Shown here: positions 7,968 to 16,656 of the stretch, piece by piece
Numbering within the stretch: the stretch's first letter is position 1
Layout: each line of letters begins with the position of its first letter
NCBI RefSeq assembly: GCF_016025255.1
Contig: NZ_CP065592.1
Location: 1,469,122-1,533,121, forward strand
Direction of reading: 5' to 3'
DNA: 64,000 nt
Source: Sphingosinicella flava
GTDB taxonomy: Bacteria; Pseudomonadota; Alphaproteobacteria; Sphingomonadales; Sphingomonadaceae
Made by a program: the position numbers and the translations under genes
Notes under the pieces: model-generated
Seen by the model: the letters and a program-made list of their open reading frames with translations, nothing else
Databases searched by the model: none
Told to the model about the DNA's origin: nothing

Positions 7968-8783
7968 ATGCGGATCGGAATCGTGGCGCCCGGCACGCCG
8001 GTGACTCGGGAGGTGGCGGACAGGGTGATCGCGATCGCGGCGGAATGCCAGCCCGGCCTCACCCTTCATTTCCATCCGCAATGTTTCCTGGTCCACAATC
8101 ATTTCGCGGGCCCGGACGCGGCGCGCGCCGACGCCTTCGTCGAAGTCGCCAACGATCCCGCTTACGACGCGCTCTGGGTCGCGCGCGGCGGCTACGGCGC
8201 CTGCCGGATCGCGGAGGATGTGCTGGCGCGGCTGGAGGCGCCCGCGCGGACCAAGGCCTATCTCGGCTATAGCGACGCGGGCTATCTCCTCGCCGGGCTT
8301 TACGCCGCCGGTTTCGAACGCGTCGCCCACGGGCCGATGCCCGGCGACATTCGCCGCGCGGGCGGGGAGGCCGCGATCCGCCGCGCGCTCGGCTGGCTCG
8401 CCGGGGACCGGGAGGGGATCGAGCCGCACGCCGTGCCCGGCACGCCCCGCGCGGCCTTCAACATCACCGTGCTCAGCCAATTGCTCGGCACGCCGCTCCA
8501 GCCCGACCTATCCGGTCACCTGCTGATGCTGGAGGACGTGTCCGAATATACCTATCGCACCGACCGTTCGATGTTCCACATCACCGCCAATCCCGGCATT
8601 CGCGCCGTCGCGGGCATTCGCCTCGGCCGGTGCAGCGAGGTTCCGGACAACGATCCGGATTTCGGCGAAAGCGAGGAAGAGGTCGTCCGCCATTGGTGCG
8701 CGCGTGCGGGCATACCCTTCCTCGGCCGTGCCGATATCGGTCACGACGCGGACAACAAGGTGGTGCCATTCGGCACCGCCTGA
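7968..8783 (+). CDS. LD-carboxypeptidase, S66 family
   Basis: A 271-residue serine peptidase of the S66 family (LdcA/MccF). The nucleophile is Ser102 in YLGYSDAGYLL; RGGYG at 73-77 is the family glycine motif; LEDVSEYTYRTDRS and GHDADN carry the expected Glu and His of the Ser-Glu-His triad. LdcA removes the terminal D-Ala from murein tetrapeptide in the cytoplasm and gives the tripeptide that Mpl re-attaches to UDP-MurNAc. The gene is divergent from the Mpl-like ligase 49 bases away, which supports a recycling pair. It is slightly shorter than most family members. Confidence 0.87.
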   Translation: MRIGIVAPGTPVTREVADRVIAIAAECQPGLTLHFHPQCFLVHNHFAGPDAARADAFVEVANDPAYDALWVARGGYGACRIAEDVLARLEAPARTKAYLGYSDAGYLLAGLYAAGFERVAHGPMPGDIRRAGGEAAIRRALGWLAGDREGIEPHAVPGTPRAAFNITVLSQLLGTPLQPDLSGHLLMLEDVSEYTYRTDRSMFHITANPGIRAVAGIRLGRCSEVPDNDPDFGESEEEVVRHWCARAGIPFLGRADIGHDADNKVVPFGTA

Positions 8784-8881
8784 TGCCGGTTGGCATCAAT
8801 TTGGCGCGAAACCCTCACGATCCCCATTGCAAAGAAGCCGTGTTTGCGCTCTACCAAGGGGCGTTCATTAGGAGGGCTTAC

Positions 8882-9151
8882 ATGGCAAAAGGGAATAATT
8901 CGGGTAACAACGCTCTTCAGCGTCCGGTTACGCCGTCGGCCGATCTGGCCGCGATCACCGGCACGGGCAGCGATCTGACCCGCGCTGGCGTCGTCTCCAA
9001 GATGTGGGACTATATCAAGAAGAACAACCTCCAGAATCCGGCCAACAAGCGCGAGATTCTGGCCGACGCCAAGCTGAAGCCGATCTTCGGCGGCAAGGAC
9101 AAGGTGACCATGTTCGAAATGAACAAGCACCTGTCGAACCACCTGAAATAA
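8882..9151 (+). CDS. SWIB/MDM2-domain protein
   Basis: An 89-residue protein whose C-terminal two thirds (MWDYIKKNNLQNPANKREI through FEMNKHLSNHL) is a SWIB fold, best known from eukaryotic chromatin remodelling and also found as short free proteins in bacteria, notably chlamydiae and many alphaproteobacteria. The N-terminus (MAKGNNSGNNALQRPVTPS) is flexible. The ATG at 8882 has an AGGAGGGC site. A good terminator follows. Its bacterial role, probably DNA-related, is not established. Confidence 0.88.
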   Translation: MAKGNNSGNNALQRPVTPSADLAAITGTGSDLTRAGVVSKMWDYIKKNNLQNPANKREILADAKLKPIFGGKDKVTMFEMNKHLSNHLK

Positions 9152-9176
9152 GGTTCAGGCGAAACCAGATAGATAA

Positions 9177-9210
9177 GGGCCCGGAAGCGCAAGTTTCCGG
9201 GCCTTTTCTT
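9177..9210 (+). terminator. Rho-independent terminator of the SWIB gene
   Basis: GGCCCGGAA (9178-9186) pairs perfectly with TTCCGGGCC (9195-9203) around an eight-base loop and is followed by TTTTCTT. It starts 26 bases after the SWIB stop codon. Confidence 0.88.
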
Positions 9211-9220
9211 ATCTTCCTTC

Positions 9221-9302
9221 CGTCACTCCCGCGAAGGCGGGAGCCCAGGCGATCAGGGGACGGGCGGAGTTCCTCTGGATTCCCGCCTTCGCGGGTATGA
9301 CG
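9221..9302. repeat. Palindromic intergenic repeat, family A
   Basis: Two hairpin units in inverted order, CGTCACTCCCGCGAAGGCGG at the left and TCCCGCCTTCGCGGG-TATGACG at the right, with terminal CGTCA/TGACG. Related units are at 14154-14222, 19008-19110, 26175-26254 and 36023-36107. This is the common REP-like element of sphingomonad and related genomes. Confidence 0.75.
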
Positions 9303-9320
9303 CGAAGGGAGATTCCGGCC

Positions 9321-10040
9321 CTACCGGCAGCCGCGCCAGCCCATCTCGCCGCGCGCCGCCTGGTCGAGATGCAGGTGATCGCGATGCGCCGCATTGTAAT
9401 CGGGCGAGAGGACCGTCGCGAAAAGGTCGCAAGCGCCGCTGCGCACGTCGCGCAGGAAGGCCCGTTCGGCGGGCGTGCCGTCCCAATCGTTCAGCACCGA
9501 AATGCGCTGCCCCCCTTCCAGCCTGAAGCCCGCGACATCGACCGCATTGGCGGTGGCGTGCTCGCTCCACGCGCCCTCGCTTTGGCCGTAGATGCGGCGG
9601 CAATTATAGCTTCCCAGATGATCGATCCGCGCGACCTTCTTTCCGAAATGCTTGAGCGCCGCGGGCTGGACGACATGCCATTCCCACAAAGCCAGCGCCG
9701 CGGCGACCGGGCAGCTGGTGGCAAGGCCGCGCGGCGCATAGTCGATTTCCAGCGCCCGCCCGCTACGGAGCGCGACGCCGCCCCGAAAAACGCACTGGCC
9801 GCTGCCGCGCGGCGGCTGCGCCGCGAACCGCACGCCGGCCTGATCGAGCAGAGCCCGGCAACCCTTCGCATCGATGCCCGCCAGCTTGCGCCCGGTAAAG
9901 GCACCGACCGGCTGGGTCAGGTCGAGCGGGATCCAGGGCAGATCCTGCGGATGCGCCCGCATGTAGCCGTAGAGAAGCACGCCGCCATAAGCGATGACCG
10001 TCAGGACCAGCAGGGTTCGGATGAAGCGGACGGCGCGCAT
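9321..10040 (-). CDS. Extensin-like family protein, membrane-anchored
   Basis: A 239-residue protein with one N-terminal transmembrane helix (VRFIRTLLVLTVIAYGGVLLYGY) and a periplasmic extensin-like C-terminal domain: CRALLDQAGVRF, a Cys pair at GQCVF and TSCPVAAAL, YNCRRIYG, SEHATANAVDVAGF and NAAHRDHLHLD. The His/Asp-rich motifs resemble D-Ala-D-Ala metallopeptidases, so a cell-wall role is likely though not proven. The start at 10040 follows the Nudix stop by 17 bases on the same strand, so it is probably the second gene of an operon. Confidence 0.83.
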   Translation of the reverse strand: MRAVRFIRTLLVLTVIAYGGVLLYGYMRAHPQDLPWIPLDLTQPVGAFTGRKLAGIDAKGCRALLDQAGVRFAAQPPRGSGQCVFRGGVALRSGRALEIDYAPRGLATSCPVAAALALWEWHVVQPAALKHFGKKVARIDHLGSYNCRRIYGQSEGAWSEHATANAVDVAGFRLEGGQRISVLNDWDGTPAERAFLRDVRSGACDLFATVLSPDYNAAHRDHLHLDQAARGEMGWRGCR

Positions 10041-10057
10041 GGCGGAGGGGCGCGCGG

Positions 10058-10819
10058 CTATCCCCGCCGCGCCGTCTCCAGCGGTTCGGCGGTGACCGGA
10101 TAGCCGATATCGTCCGGAATGCAGAGGAACGGCCGCCCGTCCCGCTCCTCGATCCACGGCGTCACCTTTTGCACCGCATGGCGCCTGGCATCGGCGCGCG
10201 CCTCCACAAGCGAGGCGAAGCGCGCGAGCCGCTCCAGATTGCGCCGGGTCGGAAAGATGATATGCGCCCGGCCCCCGTCGGCATCGTCGAGCACCTTTTG
10301 CGCAGGGGCCCAGAAGGCCCGCACCGCCTCGTTGCGGTCGGCGCTCGCCGCCTCGGCGCCCTCCGGCGCCTGGGCGAGGAAGAAGAGCGTGTCGAAGCGC
10401 CGCGTCTCCTTGAAATTCGGGCACCAGCGCGCGAATGGCGTCAAGGCGTCGAGATCGAGCGCCAAGCCGAACCGCTCCATCGCCTGCGACAGCAAGGCCC
10501 CGCCTTGCAGCGCCTCGCGCACTTCCGCATTCTTATCCGGCGTGCCCGCCGGGCCGCGCAGCCCCACCGCCACCCCGGTTTCCTCCAGGGTTTCGCGCAA
10601 GGCAGCGATCCGCGCGGCGGCATGGTCCCGCCCTTCGCCGAACCGCTGCGCGAGCAGATGGTCGTCCCCTTCCACCCGGCCGCCGGGGAAAACCAAAGCC
10701 CCCGCCGCGAAAGCCATGGTCGCCGCCCGCTCCATGAACAGGACATGCGGCGGCCCCTCTGCCACTTCCTTCATCAGGATCAGGGTCGCGGCCGGGATCG
10801 GATCGGGCAGGTCGGTCAT
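10058..10819 (-). CDS. Nudix hydrolase
   Basis: A 253-residue Nudix protein. The Nudix box is split by an insert: GGRVEGDD followed by about 20 residues, then AALRETLEETGV carrying the metal-binding RExxEE-type core. The insert and C-terminal half (FARWCPNFKETRRFDTLFFLA) resemble NUDT19/NUDT7-like CoA or nucleotide-sugar pyrophosphatases. The substrate is unknown. It is upstream of, and likely co-transcribed with, the extensin-like gene. Confidence 0.85.
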   Translation of the reverse strand: MTDLPDPIPAATLILMKEVAEGPPHVLFMERAATMAFAAGALVFPGGRVEGDDHLLAQRFGEGRDHAAARIAALRETLEETGVAVGLRGPAGTPDKNAEVREALQGGALLSQAMERFGLALDLDALTPFARWCPNFKETRRFDTLFFLAQAPEGAEAASADRNEAVRAFWAPAQKVLDDADGGRAHIIFPTRRNLERLARFASLVEARADARRHAVQKVTPWIEERDGRPFLCIPDDIGYPVTAEPLETARRG

Positions 10820-10951
10820 CCCGGCACCCTTAAGCGGAAGCGGCGGCGGGCGGAAGGGAAGGCCGCCGCCATTTCCCGCTTGGGTACCGGCTGGGATATT
10901 CCTGTTACATTTTCTGTCTAGCGGGGCCGCAGTTCATCATTGGAAAGCATC

Positions 10952-13450
10952 GTGCCCGTGAAACATTGTGCCGTGTCCCTTATCGCTCTCACCGCCGCAC
11001 TGGGCGCGCCTCCGGCCCTGGCGCAGACGGCAGCTCAGCAGCATCACCACCAGCACGGGGCGGCGCCGGCACCCGCCAATGCCAATGCGACCCCTTCCGC
11101 TCCCTCCGCTGCCGATAAAGCGGTGCAAGCCAATGGCGATGGAACGAGCATCATCGTCACCGGAACCCGTCTGCGCGGATCGGTGATCGGCGACATCCCG
11201 CCCGAAATCTCCCTCAATTCGAGTGATATCCGGGCCTATGGCGCGGGAACCATCACGCAACTTCTCGACTCGATCGCGCCGCAAGTCTCCAGCGGGCGGG
11301 GCCGGGGCGGCGGGCGCCCGATCGTGCTTCTCAACGGCCAGCGCCCATCCAGCTTCATGGAAATTCACAACCTCCCGCCCGAAGCGATCGAGCGGGTCGA
11401 CATCCTGCCCGAGGAGGTGGCTCTCAAATACGGCTTCCGCGCCGACCAGCGCGTCGTGAACCTCGTCCTGCGCGAGCGTTTTCGCGGCATCACGACGCAA
11501 GTGGGGGGCGGTTTTCCGACCGCGGGGGGACGCAGCGAAACCGAGCTCGACGTCAACCTGCTGCGCGTGCGCGGCGAAACGCGCCTCATCGTCGATGCCG
11601 AATATGACCGCAAGTCGAAGCTGCTCGAAAGCGAGCGCGATGTGATCGTGCGCGACGACGAACCCGCCGATGCCGCGCGGTACCGCACCCTCCTTCCGGC
11701 GGACGAAGCGATGTCGCTCGGCGCCACGGTGGCCCGCCCGCTCGGCACGATCGGCGCGACGCTCAACGGCAGCATCGAACGCACGGGCAGCGAAAGCCTC
11801 CTCGGCCTGCCCGAGACCGGGTCCGGCGCGCTGATGAGAACGTCAGAGGGCTGGACCGGACATGGCGGCTTCGTGCTCAACGGTCAATTTCCGGGCTGGT
11901 CCTGGTCGGCCAAGGGCAATTACGATCATATCGAAAGCACGACGCTGACCGATCGCAGCGCGAGCCTGCGCGACCGCGCGACGTCCAATACCGAAGTGGC
12001 CGAACTCGATCTCGTCGCCAGCGGCACGCTCTTCCGCCTGCCGGCGGGCGAGGTGTCGACGACGTTGAAAGGGGGTGCGCAAACCCGGCAATTGTCGAGC
12101 CAGGCGCAGCGCGGCGGCACGTTTCAGGATACGGACCTGTCCCGGACCCAGGCGAATCTTCAGGCGAATATCGACCTGCCCATCGCCAGCCGCCGCGACG
12201 ACATGCTGGCGGGCCTTGGCAATCTGTCGGCCAATGTGAACCTGGCCCACGACAACCTGTCCGATTTCGGCGCGCTCTGGACGATCGGCGGCGGCATCAA
12301 CTGGTCGCCGGTCGAGAACCTGCGCCTGATCGCGTCGGTGACGCAGGAGGATGGCGCGCCGTCCATCCAGCAGCTTGGCGACCCGTCCGTGCTCACCCCC
12401 AATGTCCGGGTATTCGATTTCACGACCGGGGAGACGGTCGATATTTCCCGTCTCGACGGCGGCAATCCCGCCCTCCTCGCCGACAGCCGCCGGGTGATGA
12501 AATTGGGCCTCAACATCAGGCCGCTCAAGGAAACCGACCTCAGCCTGTCGGCCGATTTCATCGACACGCGCATTCGCAACCCCATCGCCTCCTTCCCGAC
12601 CGCGACGCCGGAGATCGAGGCCGCTTTTCCCGATCGCTTCACCCGGGACGCCAACGGGCGCCTGCTCCAGATCGACAGCCGCCCGGTCAATTTCGCCCGT
12701 TCGGACAAGCAGGAACTGCGCTGGGGGTTCAACTTCACCCGGCCGCTCAAGAAAAAAGCGGGGGCGGAGGCGCCTCGCCATGGCGGGCCGGGAGCGCGCC
12801 CCGGCCAAGGCGGCCCGGCGGGTTCCGGCGGCGGCGAGCCCCCGCGCGGCGGGCCTGGCGGCGACAGAATGATGGGCGGAATGCCGGGCGGCGGCCGTGG
12901 CCCGATGGGCGGCGGGATGGGCGGCTTCAATCATTCCGCAATGGGCGGCGCCCCGGAAAGCCGCCTGCAATTGTCCGTCTATCACACCTGGCGGTTCAAG
13001 GATGAAATCGAGATCCGCGACGGCGTGCCCGTTCTCGACCTTTTGGATGGATCGGCGACCGGCAGCCGGGGCGGCCAGCCCCGCCACGCGATCGAGGCCC
13101 GCGCGGGCGTGTTCAAGAACGGGCTCGGCGCCCGGCTCAACCTCGACTGGCAGGCGGGAACCCGCGTTCTCGCCGATCGCACGGCGCCGGGCGCGGCCGA
13201 AGACCTGTTCTTCTCCGATTCGACCACCGTCGGCCTGCGCTTCTTCGCCGATCTCGGCATGCAGAGCGCCTTGTCGAGCAAGTGGCCGTTCCTGCACGGC
13301 GCGCGCGTGTCGCTGGACGTCGACAATCTCTTCGACTCCCGCCTGCGGGTGCGCGACCGCACCGGGGCGACGCCGGTCAATTATCAGCCGGACCTGCTCG
13401 ATCCGCTCGGCCGCACGGTGCGCGTGAGGCTGCGCAAGCTCTTCTTTTAA
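10952..13450 (+). CDS. TonB-dependent outer-membrane receptor with Gly/Met-rich insert
   Basis: An 832-residue TonB-dependent receptor. After a signal peptide ending near ALAQT comes a His-rich stretch (QQHHHQHG), a plug domain (IIVTGTRLRGSVIGDIP, then PIVLLNGQRPSS and ERVDILPEEVALKYG) and a beta-barrel ending in RVRLRKLFF with terminal Phe. Residues about 600-669 are an odd Gly/Pro/Met/Arg-rich insert (for example DRMMGGMPGGGRGPMGGG) that looks like an extracellular loop. The GTG start at 10952 was chosen because GGAAAG lies five bases upstream. The His- and Met-rich segments suggest a metal or metal-complex ligand, but that is inference. The next genes are an EF-hand His/Met-rich protein and a two-component system. 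Confidence 0.88.
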   Translation: MPVKHCAVSLIALTAALGAPPALAQTAAQQHHHQHGAAPAPANANATPSAPSAADKAVQANGDGTSIIVTGTRLRGSVIGDIPPEISLNSSDIRAYGAGTITQLLDSIAPQVSSGRGRGGGRPIVLLNGQRPSSFMEIHNLPPEAIERVDILPEEVALKYGFRADQRVVNLVLRERFRGITTQVGGGFPTAGGRSETELDVNLLRVRGETRLIVDAEYDRKSKLLESERDVIVRDDEPADAARYRTLLPADEAMSLGATVARPLGTIGATLNGSIERTGSESLLGLPETGSGALMRTSEGWTGHGGFVLNGQFPGWSWSAKGNYDHIESTTLTDRSASLRDRATSNTEVAELDLVASGTLFRLPAGEVSTTLKGGAQTRQLSSQAQRGGTFQDTDLSRTQANLQANIDLPIASRRDDMLAGLGNLSANVNLAHDNLSDFGALWTIGGGINWSPVENLRLIASVTQEDGAPSIQQLGDPSVLTPNVRVFDFTTGETVDISRLDGGNPALLADSRRVMKLGLNIRPLKETDLSLSADFIDTRIRNPIASFPTATPEIEAAFPDRFTRDANGRLLQIDSRPVNFARSDKQELRWGFNFTRPLKKKAGAEAPRHGGPGARPGQGGPAGSGGGEPPRGGPGGDRMMGGMPGGGRGPMGGGMGGFNHSAMGGAPESRLQLSVYHTWRFKDEIEIRDGVPVLDLLDGSATGSRGGQPRHAIEARAGVFKNGLGARLNLDWQAGTRVLADRTAPGAAEDLFFSDSTTVGLRFFADLGMQSALSSKWPFLHGARVSLDVDNLFDSRLRVRDRTGATPVNYQPDLLDPLGRTVRVRLRKLFF

Positions 13451-13566
13451 AAGGGGCTTTGCGACACTTTGCGACACTCTTTCGCCTGTTCCGGGATAAA
13501 ATCGCGACATTTGAAAGGCATAAGGACGACAAGGCGGGTAGCCGCCGGGAAACAGAAGGATCAGCC

Positions 13567-14085
13567 ATGAAGAAGATCATCCTCTCTGCGGCCACCGCCG
13601 CCCTCCTCACCGGCGGCCTCGCCGTCGCCCAGCCCGCGCCCCATGGCGGCGATGTGAAGCGTGCCGACGTGGCGGTGGCGATCGACGCCCGCGCCGCGAA
13701 GCTCGACGCCGATCGCGACGGCCAGATCACGCCCGGCGAGCGCCAGGCGCTGCGCCGGCAGCGGATCGATGGGCGTTTCGAACGGCTCGACACCGACAAG
13801 AACGGCCAGCTCAGCAAGGCCGAATTCCAGGCCGCCCGCGAAAAGCGCGGCGAGGCGCGCGAAGGCCGTCACGGCAAGCGCGGCCATTTCGGCGGGCACG
13901 GCATGCGCCACGGCATGGGCATGCGCGGCGCGATGGCGACCCGGACGGTCAGCGTCGCCGACATGAAGGCCAAGGCGCTCGGGTGGTTCGACCGCCAGGA
14001 TGCCGACAGGAACGGCGTCGTGACCCAGGCCGAACGGCAGCAGGCAATGGCCGCCCGCCACGCCGAGCGCCAGCAGAAGCAATAA
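13567..14085 (+). CDS. Secreted EF-hand protein with His/Met-rich segment
   Basis: A 172-residue protein with a Sec signal peptide (cleavage near AVAQ). It has three canonical EF-hand loops: DADRDGQITPGE (47-58), DTDKNGQLSKAE (75-86) and DADRNGVVTQAE (145-156), so it probably binds calcium in the periplasm. Between the second and third loops lies a His/Met/Gly-rich stretch (residues 102-122, HGKRGHFGGHGMRHGMGM), a composition often linked to copper or nickel binding. It lies between the TonB receptor and a two-component system on the same strand. Confidence 0.85.
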   Translation: MKKIILSAATAALLTGGLAVAQPAPHGGDVKRADVAVAIDARAAKLDADRDGQITPGERQALRRQRIDGRFERLDTDKNGQLSKAEFQAAREKRGEAREGRHGKRGHFGGHGMRHGMGMRGAMATRTVSVADMKAKALGWFDRQDADRNGVVTQAERQQAMAARHAERQQKQ

Positions 14086-14153
14086 GCTGGCTGATAAAGG
14101 AGCGGGCTTGGAGACCGGCCCACACTCGCATTTCCGGTCGATTTGCGTCACAT

Positions 14154-14222
14154 GGGTTCCGGCGAAAGCCGGAACCCAGCGACACCGGCGGAAGGACTGG
14201 GTTCCGGCTTTCGCCGGAACAC
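14154..14222. repeat. Palindromic intergenic repeat, family A variant
   Basis: Two inverted units, GGGTTCCGGCGAAAGCCGGA and GGGTTCCGGCTTTCGCCGGA, lie between the EF-hand gene and the response regulator. The frame of the regulator stays open through the repeat, so any longer 5' start there would be artefactual. Confidence 0.75.
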
Positions 14223-14226
14223 AAAG

Positions 14227-14967
14227 ATGGGGACGAACGCAGCCTTGACCGACAAGCCGCCGCACCTCCTGATCGTCGACGACGAACGCTCGATCCGCGA
14301 GCCGCTGTCCGAATATCTCGAGAAGAACGGCTTCCGCGTCACGGGGGCCGACACTGCGGCCGCGGCCCGCACGATCCTCGCGGCGGGCGGCATCGATCTC
14401 ATCATCCTCGACATCATGATGCCGGGCGAGGATGGCTTGAGCCTCAGCCGCTTCATCCGCGCGACGAGCCAATTGCCCGTCATCCTCCTCACCGCTAGGG
14501 CCGAGGATACCGACAAGATCGTCGGCCTCGAAATGGGCGCCGACGATTATGTCGTGAAGCCGTTCAACCCGCGCGAACTGGTCGCCCGCATCAAGACGAT
14601 CCTGCGCCGCGCCAACACGGCCGGCGTCCGTCAGGAGGCGCCGGAAACGCAAAGCTACGCCTTTGGCCCCTGGGTGTTGCGCGCGGGTGAGCGCATGCTG
14701 GTCGACAAGGACAATGTCGCCGTCCCGCTCTCGACCGGCGAATATAACCTCCTCCTCGCCCTCGTCACCCATCCCCGCCAGGTGCTCAACCGCGACCAGT
14801 TGCTCGACATGACGCAAGGGCGCGAGGCCGACGCCTTCGACCGCTCGATCGACAATCAGGTGAGCCGCCTCCGCCGCAAGGTCGAGCCCGACCCGAAGGA
14901 ACCCGCCCTCATCAAGACCGTCTGGGGCGGCGGCTACACGCTCGCCGCCGAGGTGCGCCGCCTGTGA
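14227..14967 (+). CDS. OmpR-family response regulator
   Basis: A 246-residue regulator. The N-terminal receiver has the acidic pair DDE near residues 18-20, phospho-acceptor Asp62 in IILDIMMPGEDG, the conserved Thr in LLTAR and the Lys in YVVKPF. The C-terminal winged-helix domain (LSTGEYNLLLALV, then SRLRRKVE and IKTVWGGGYTLA) is OmpR/PhoB type. The start at 14227 excludes the palindromic repeat just upstream. Its stop overlaps the GTG of the kinase gene, so they form a two-component operon. The location next to a TonB receptor and metal-binding-like protein hints at envelope or metal control. Confidence 0.9.
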   Translation: MGTNAALTDKPPHLLIVDDERSIREPLSEYLEKNGFRVTGADTAAAARTILAAGGIDLIILDIMMPGEDGLSLSRFIRATSQLPVILLTARAEDTDKIVGLEMGADDYVVKPFNPRELVARIKTILRRANTAGVRQEAPETQSYAFGPWVLRAGERMLVDKDNVAVPLSTGEYNLLLALVTHPRQVLNRDQLLDMTQGREADAFDRSIDNQVSRLRRKVEPDPKEPALIKTVWGGGYTLAAEVRRL

Positions 14968-16343
14968 GCCGCTTCCTTCCCAAGAGCCTCGCCGGCCAGA
15001 TGGCGGTGCTGATCGGCATCGCCCTCCTTCTCGCCCAGCTCGTCAATTTCGCCCTGCTCTTGAACGAGCGGGAGAAGCTCAGCCTCGCCCAGAGCGAAAC
15101 GCCCGCCATCACCCGCTTCGTGTCCGCCGCCGCCGATCCCGATGCGGTCGCGCGGCGCACGGGAATGCGGGGCCCGCATCATTTCGCCCGTTTTTCGGTC
15201 ACCGCCAAGCCGCTGGTTCCCGCGGGGGCGGAGCGCCGGGCCGGCACGGAAAGCCGCCTTCGTCAGGCGCTCGCCGCCGCCGGAATCGGCGCGCGGGACG
15301 TGCGCGCGATGCAGGCCCCGCTCTCGATCACCTTCATTGGAATGGCCGGGCGGGATCGGGAGAGGGCCGAGCGCGAGATGCAGAGCATCCACCGCCAGGT
15401 TGCGGACGGCCAATTGCTGATCCTGTCGGCCCGCCTCGCGGACGGGCGCTGGCTGAACGGCCGCCTGATGACCCCGCGCCGCGACCCGTGGCTGAGCCTC
15501 CGCCTCATCGCCTCCACCCTCCTCCTCTACCTGTTCGTCCTCGGCGCCACCCTGCTCATCGCCCGCCGCCTCGCCCGCCCCTTGCGCGAGCTCACCAGCG
15601 CCGCCGAACGGTTCGAGGGCAAGGGCGATCCCGTCCACGTCGCGCCGCGCGGCCCCGCCGATCTGCGCCACGCCATCCACGCCTTCAACGCGATGAGCGC
15701 GCGCGTCACCGGCCTATTGGACGAGAAGGACCGCATGCTCGGCGCCATCGGCCACGATCTCCGCACCCCGCTCGCCTCGCTCCGCATCCGCGCCGAAAGC
15801 ATGGAGCCGGAGGAGGAGCGCGCGCGGGTGGCCGCGACCATCGCGGAGATGACCGAGATGCTGGAGGACATTCTCGTCCTCGCCCGCTCCGGCCGCGCGC
15901 GCGAGGAAGCGCGGCAAGTGGATCTCGCCGCCCTCCTCGATACCCTCGTCGAGGAGCAGGCCGAGCTTGGTCGTCCCGTCCGCTTCGAGCCCGCGCCCCG
16001 GAGGGTCGCCGCGGTCCGCCCCACCCTCCTCCGCCGCGCCGTCCGCAACCTTATCGACAATGCGGTCAAATATGGCGGCAGCGCCGAGGTCGCGCTCCGG
16101 GAAACCCCCGAGACGATCGAGATCGCCGTCTCCGACACCGGCCCCGGCCTTCCGCCGGAAGAAATCGGCCGCGTCCTCGAACCTTTCTACCGGGTCGAAG
16201 CCTCGCGCAGCCGCGAGACCGGCGGCACCGGCCTCGGCCTCGCCATCGCCCGCGCGGCGGCCGAAGCCCATGGCGGCACCCTCCGCCTCGCCAACCGCGG
16301 CACGGGAGGGCTCACCGCGACCATCGCGCTGCCTGTTACCTGA
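14964..16343 (+). CDS. EnvZ-type sensor histidine kinase
   Basis: A 459-residue membrane kinase with transmembrane helices near residues 10-32 and about 178-198 and a periplasmic sensor of about 140 residues between them. A HAMP segment (RRLARPLRELTSAAERF), a HisKA helix with AIGHDLRTPLASLRIR (phospho-His in GHDLRTP) and a HATPase domain (N box IDNAVKYGG, DTGPGLP, GGTGLGLAIARAA) follow. The GTG start overlaps the response regulator stop by four bases. The sensor domain has no recognisable ligand motif. Confidence 0.9.
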   Translation: MSRFLPKSLAGQMAVLIGIALLLAQLVNFALLLNEREKLSLAQSETPAITRFVSAAADPDAVARRTGMRGPHHFARFSVTAKPLVPAGAERRAGTESRLRQALAAAGIGARDVRAMQAPLSITFIGMAGRDRERAEREMQSIHRQVADGQLLILSARLADGRWLNGRLMTPRRDPWLSLRLIASTLLLYLFVLGATLLIARRLARPLRELTSAAERFEGKGDPVHVAPRGPADLRHAIHAFNAMSARVTGLLDEKDRMLGAIGHDLRTPLASLRIRAESMEPEEERARVAATIAEMTEMLEDILVLARSGRAREEARQVDLAALLDTLVEEQAELGRPVRFEPAPRRVAAVRPTLLRRAVRNLIDNAVKYGGSAEVALRETPETIEIAVSDTGPGLPPEEIGRVLEPFYRVEASRSRETGGTGLGLAIARAAAEAHGGTLRLANRGTGGLTATIALPVT

Positions 16344-16355
16344 TCGATCGGGATT

Positions 16356-16431
16356 TGGTGGAGCCGAGGGGAATCGAACCCCTGACCTCTGCAGTGCGAT
16401 TGCAGCGCTCTCCCATCTGAGCTACGGCCCC
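16356..16431 (-). tRNA. tRNA-Ala (anticodon CGC)
   Basis: Read on the minus strand: acceptor GGGGCCG/CGGCTCC, D arm GCTC..GAGC, anticodon stem CTGCA/TGCAG with loop ATCGCAC (CGC), T arm AGGGG-TTCGATT-CCCCT, and encoded CCA. The G3:U70 pair of tRNA-Ala is present. Confidence 0.96.
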
Positions 16432-16656
16432 GCGCCTCATCGGCGAAGGCGCTTCCTTTAGCGGGCGTGGGGGCCGGATGCAATCGGCCTTTCCCACCCT
16501 AGGATCGGCATGAAATCGTTTCGCCGCCATGGCGCAACGGACCGGCTTCACCCCCGGAACGGCGGCATTTTCCCTTCGTTTCTCAATCCATGTTTCGCGG
16601 GGCGATCCCGCCGCGCCTTCGGGCGCCCGTTCATCTGTGGAAGAGGAGACAAGCCG

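Noticed and set aside
11843-13510. Long minus-strand frame (555 codons) opposite the TonB receptor
   Set aside because: Antisense to a clear receptor gene in high-GC DNA; composition is Arg/Ala-rich without any domain.
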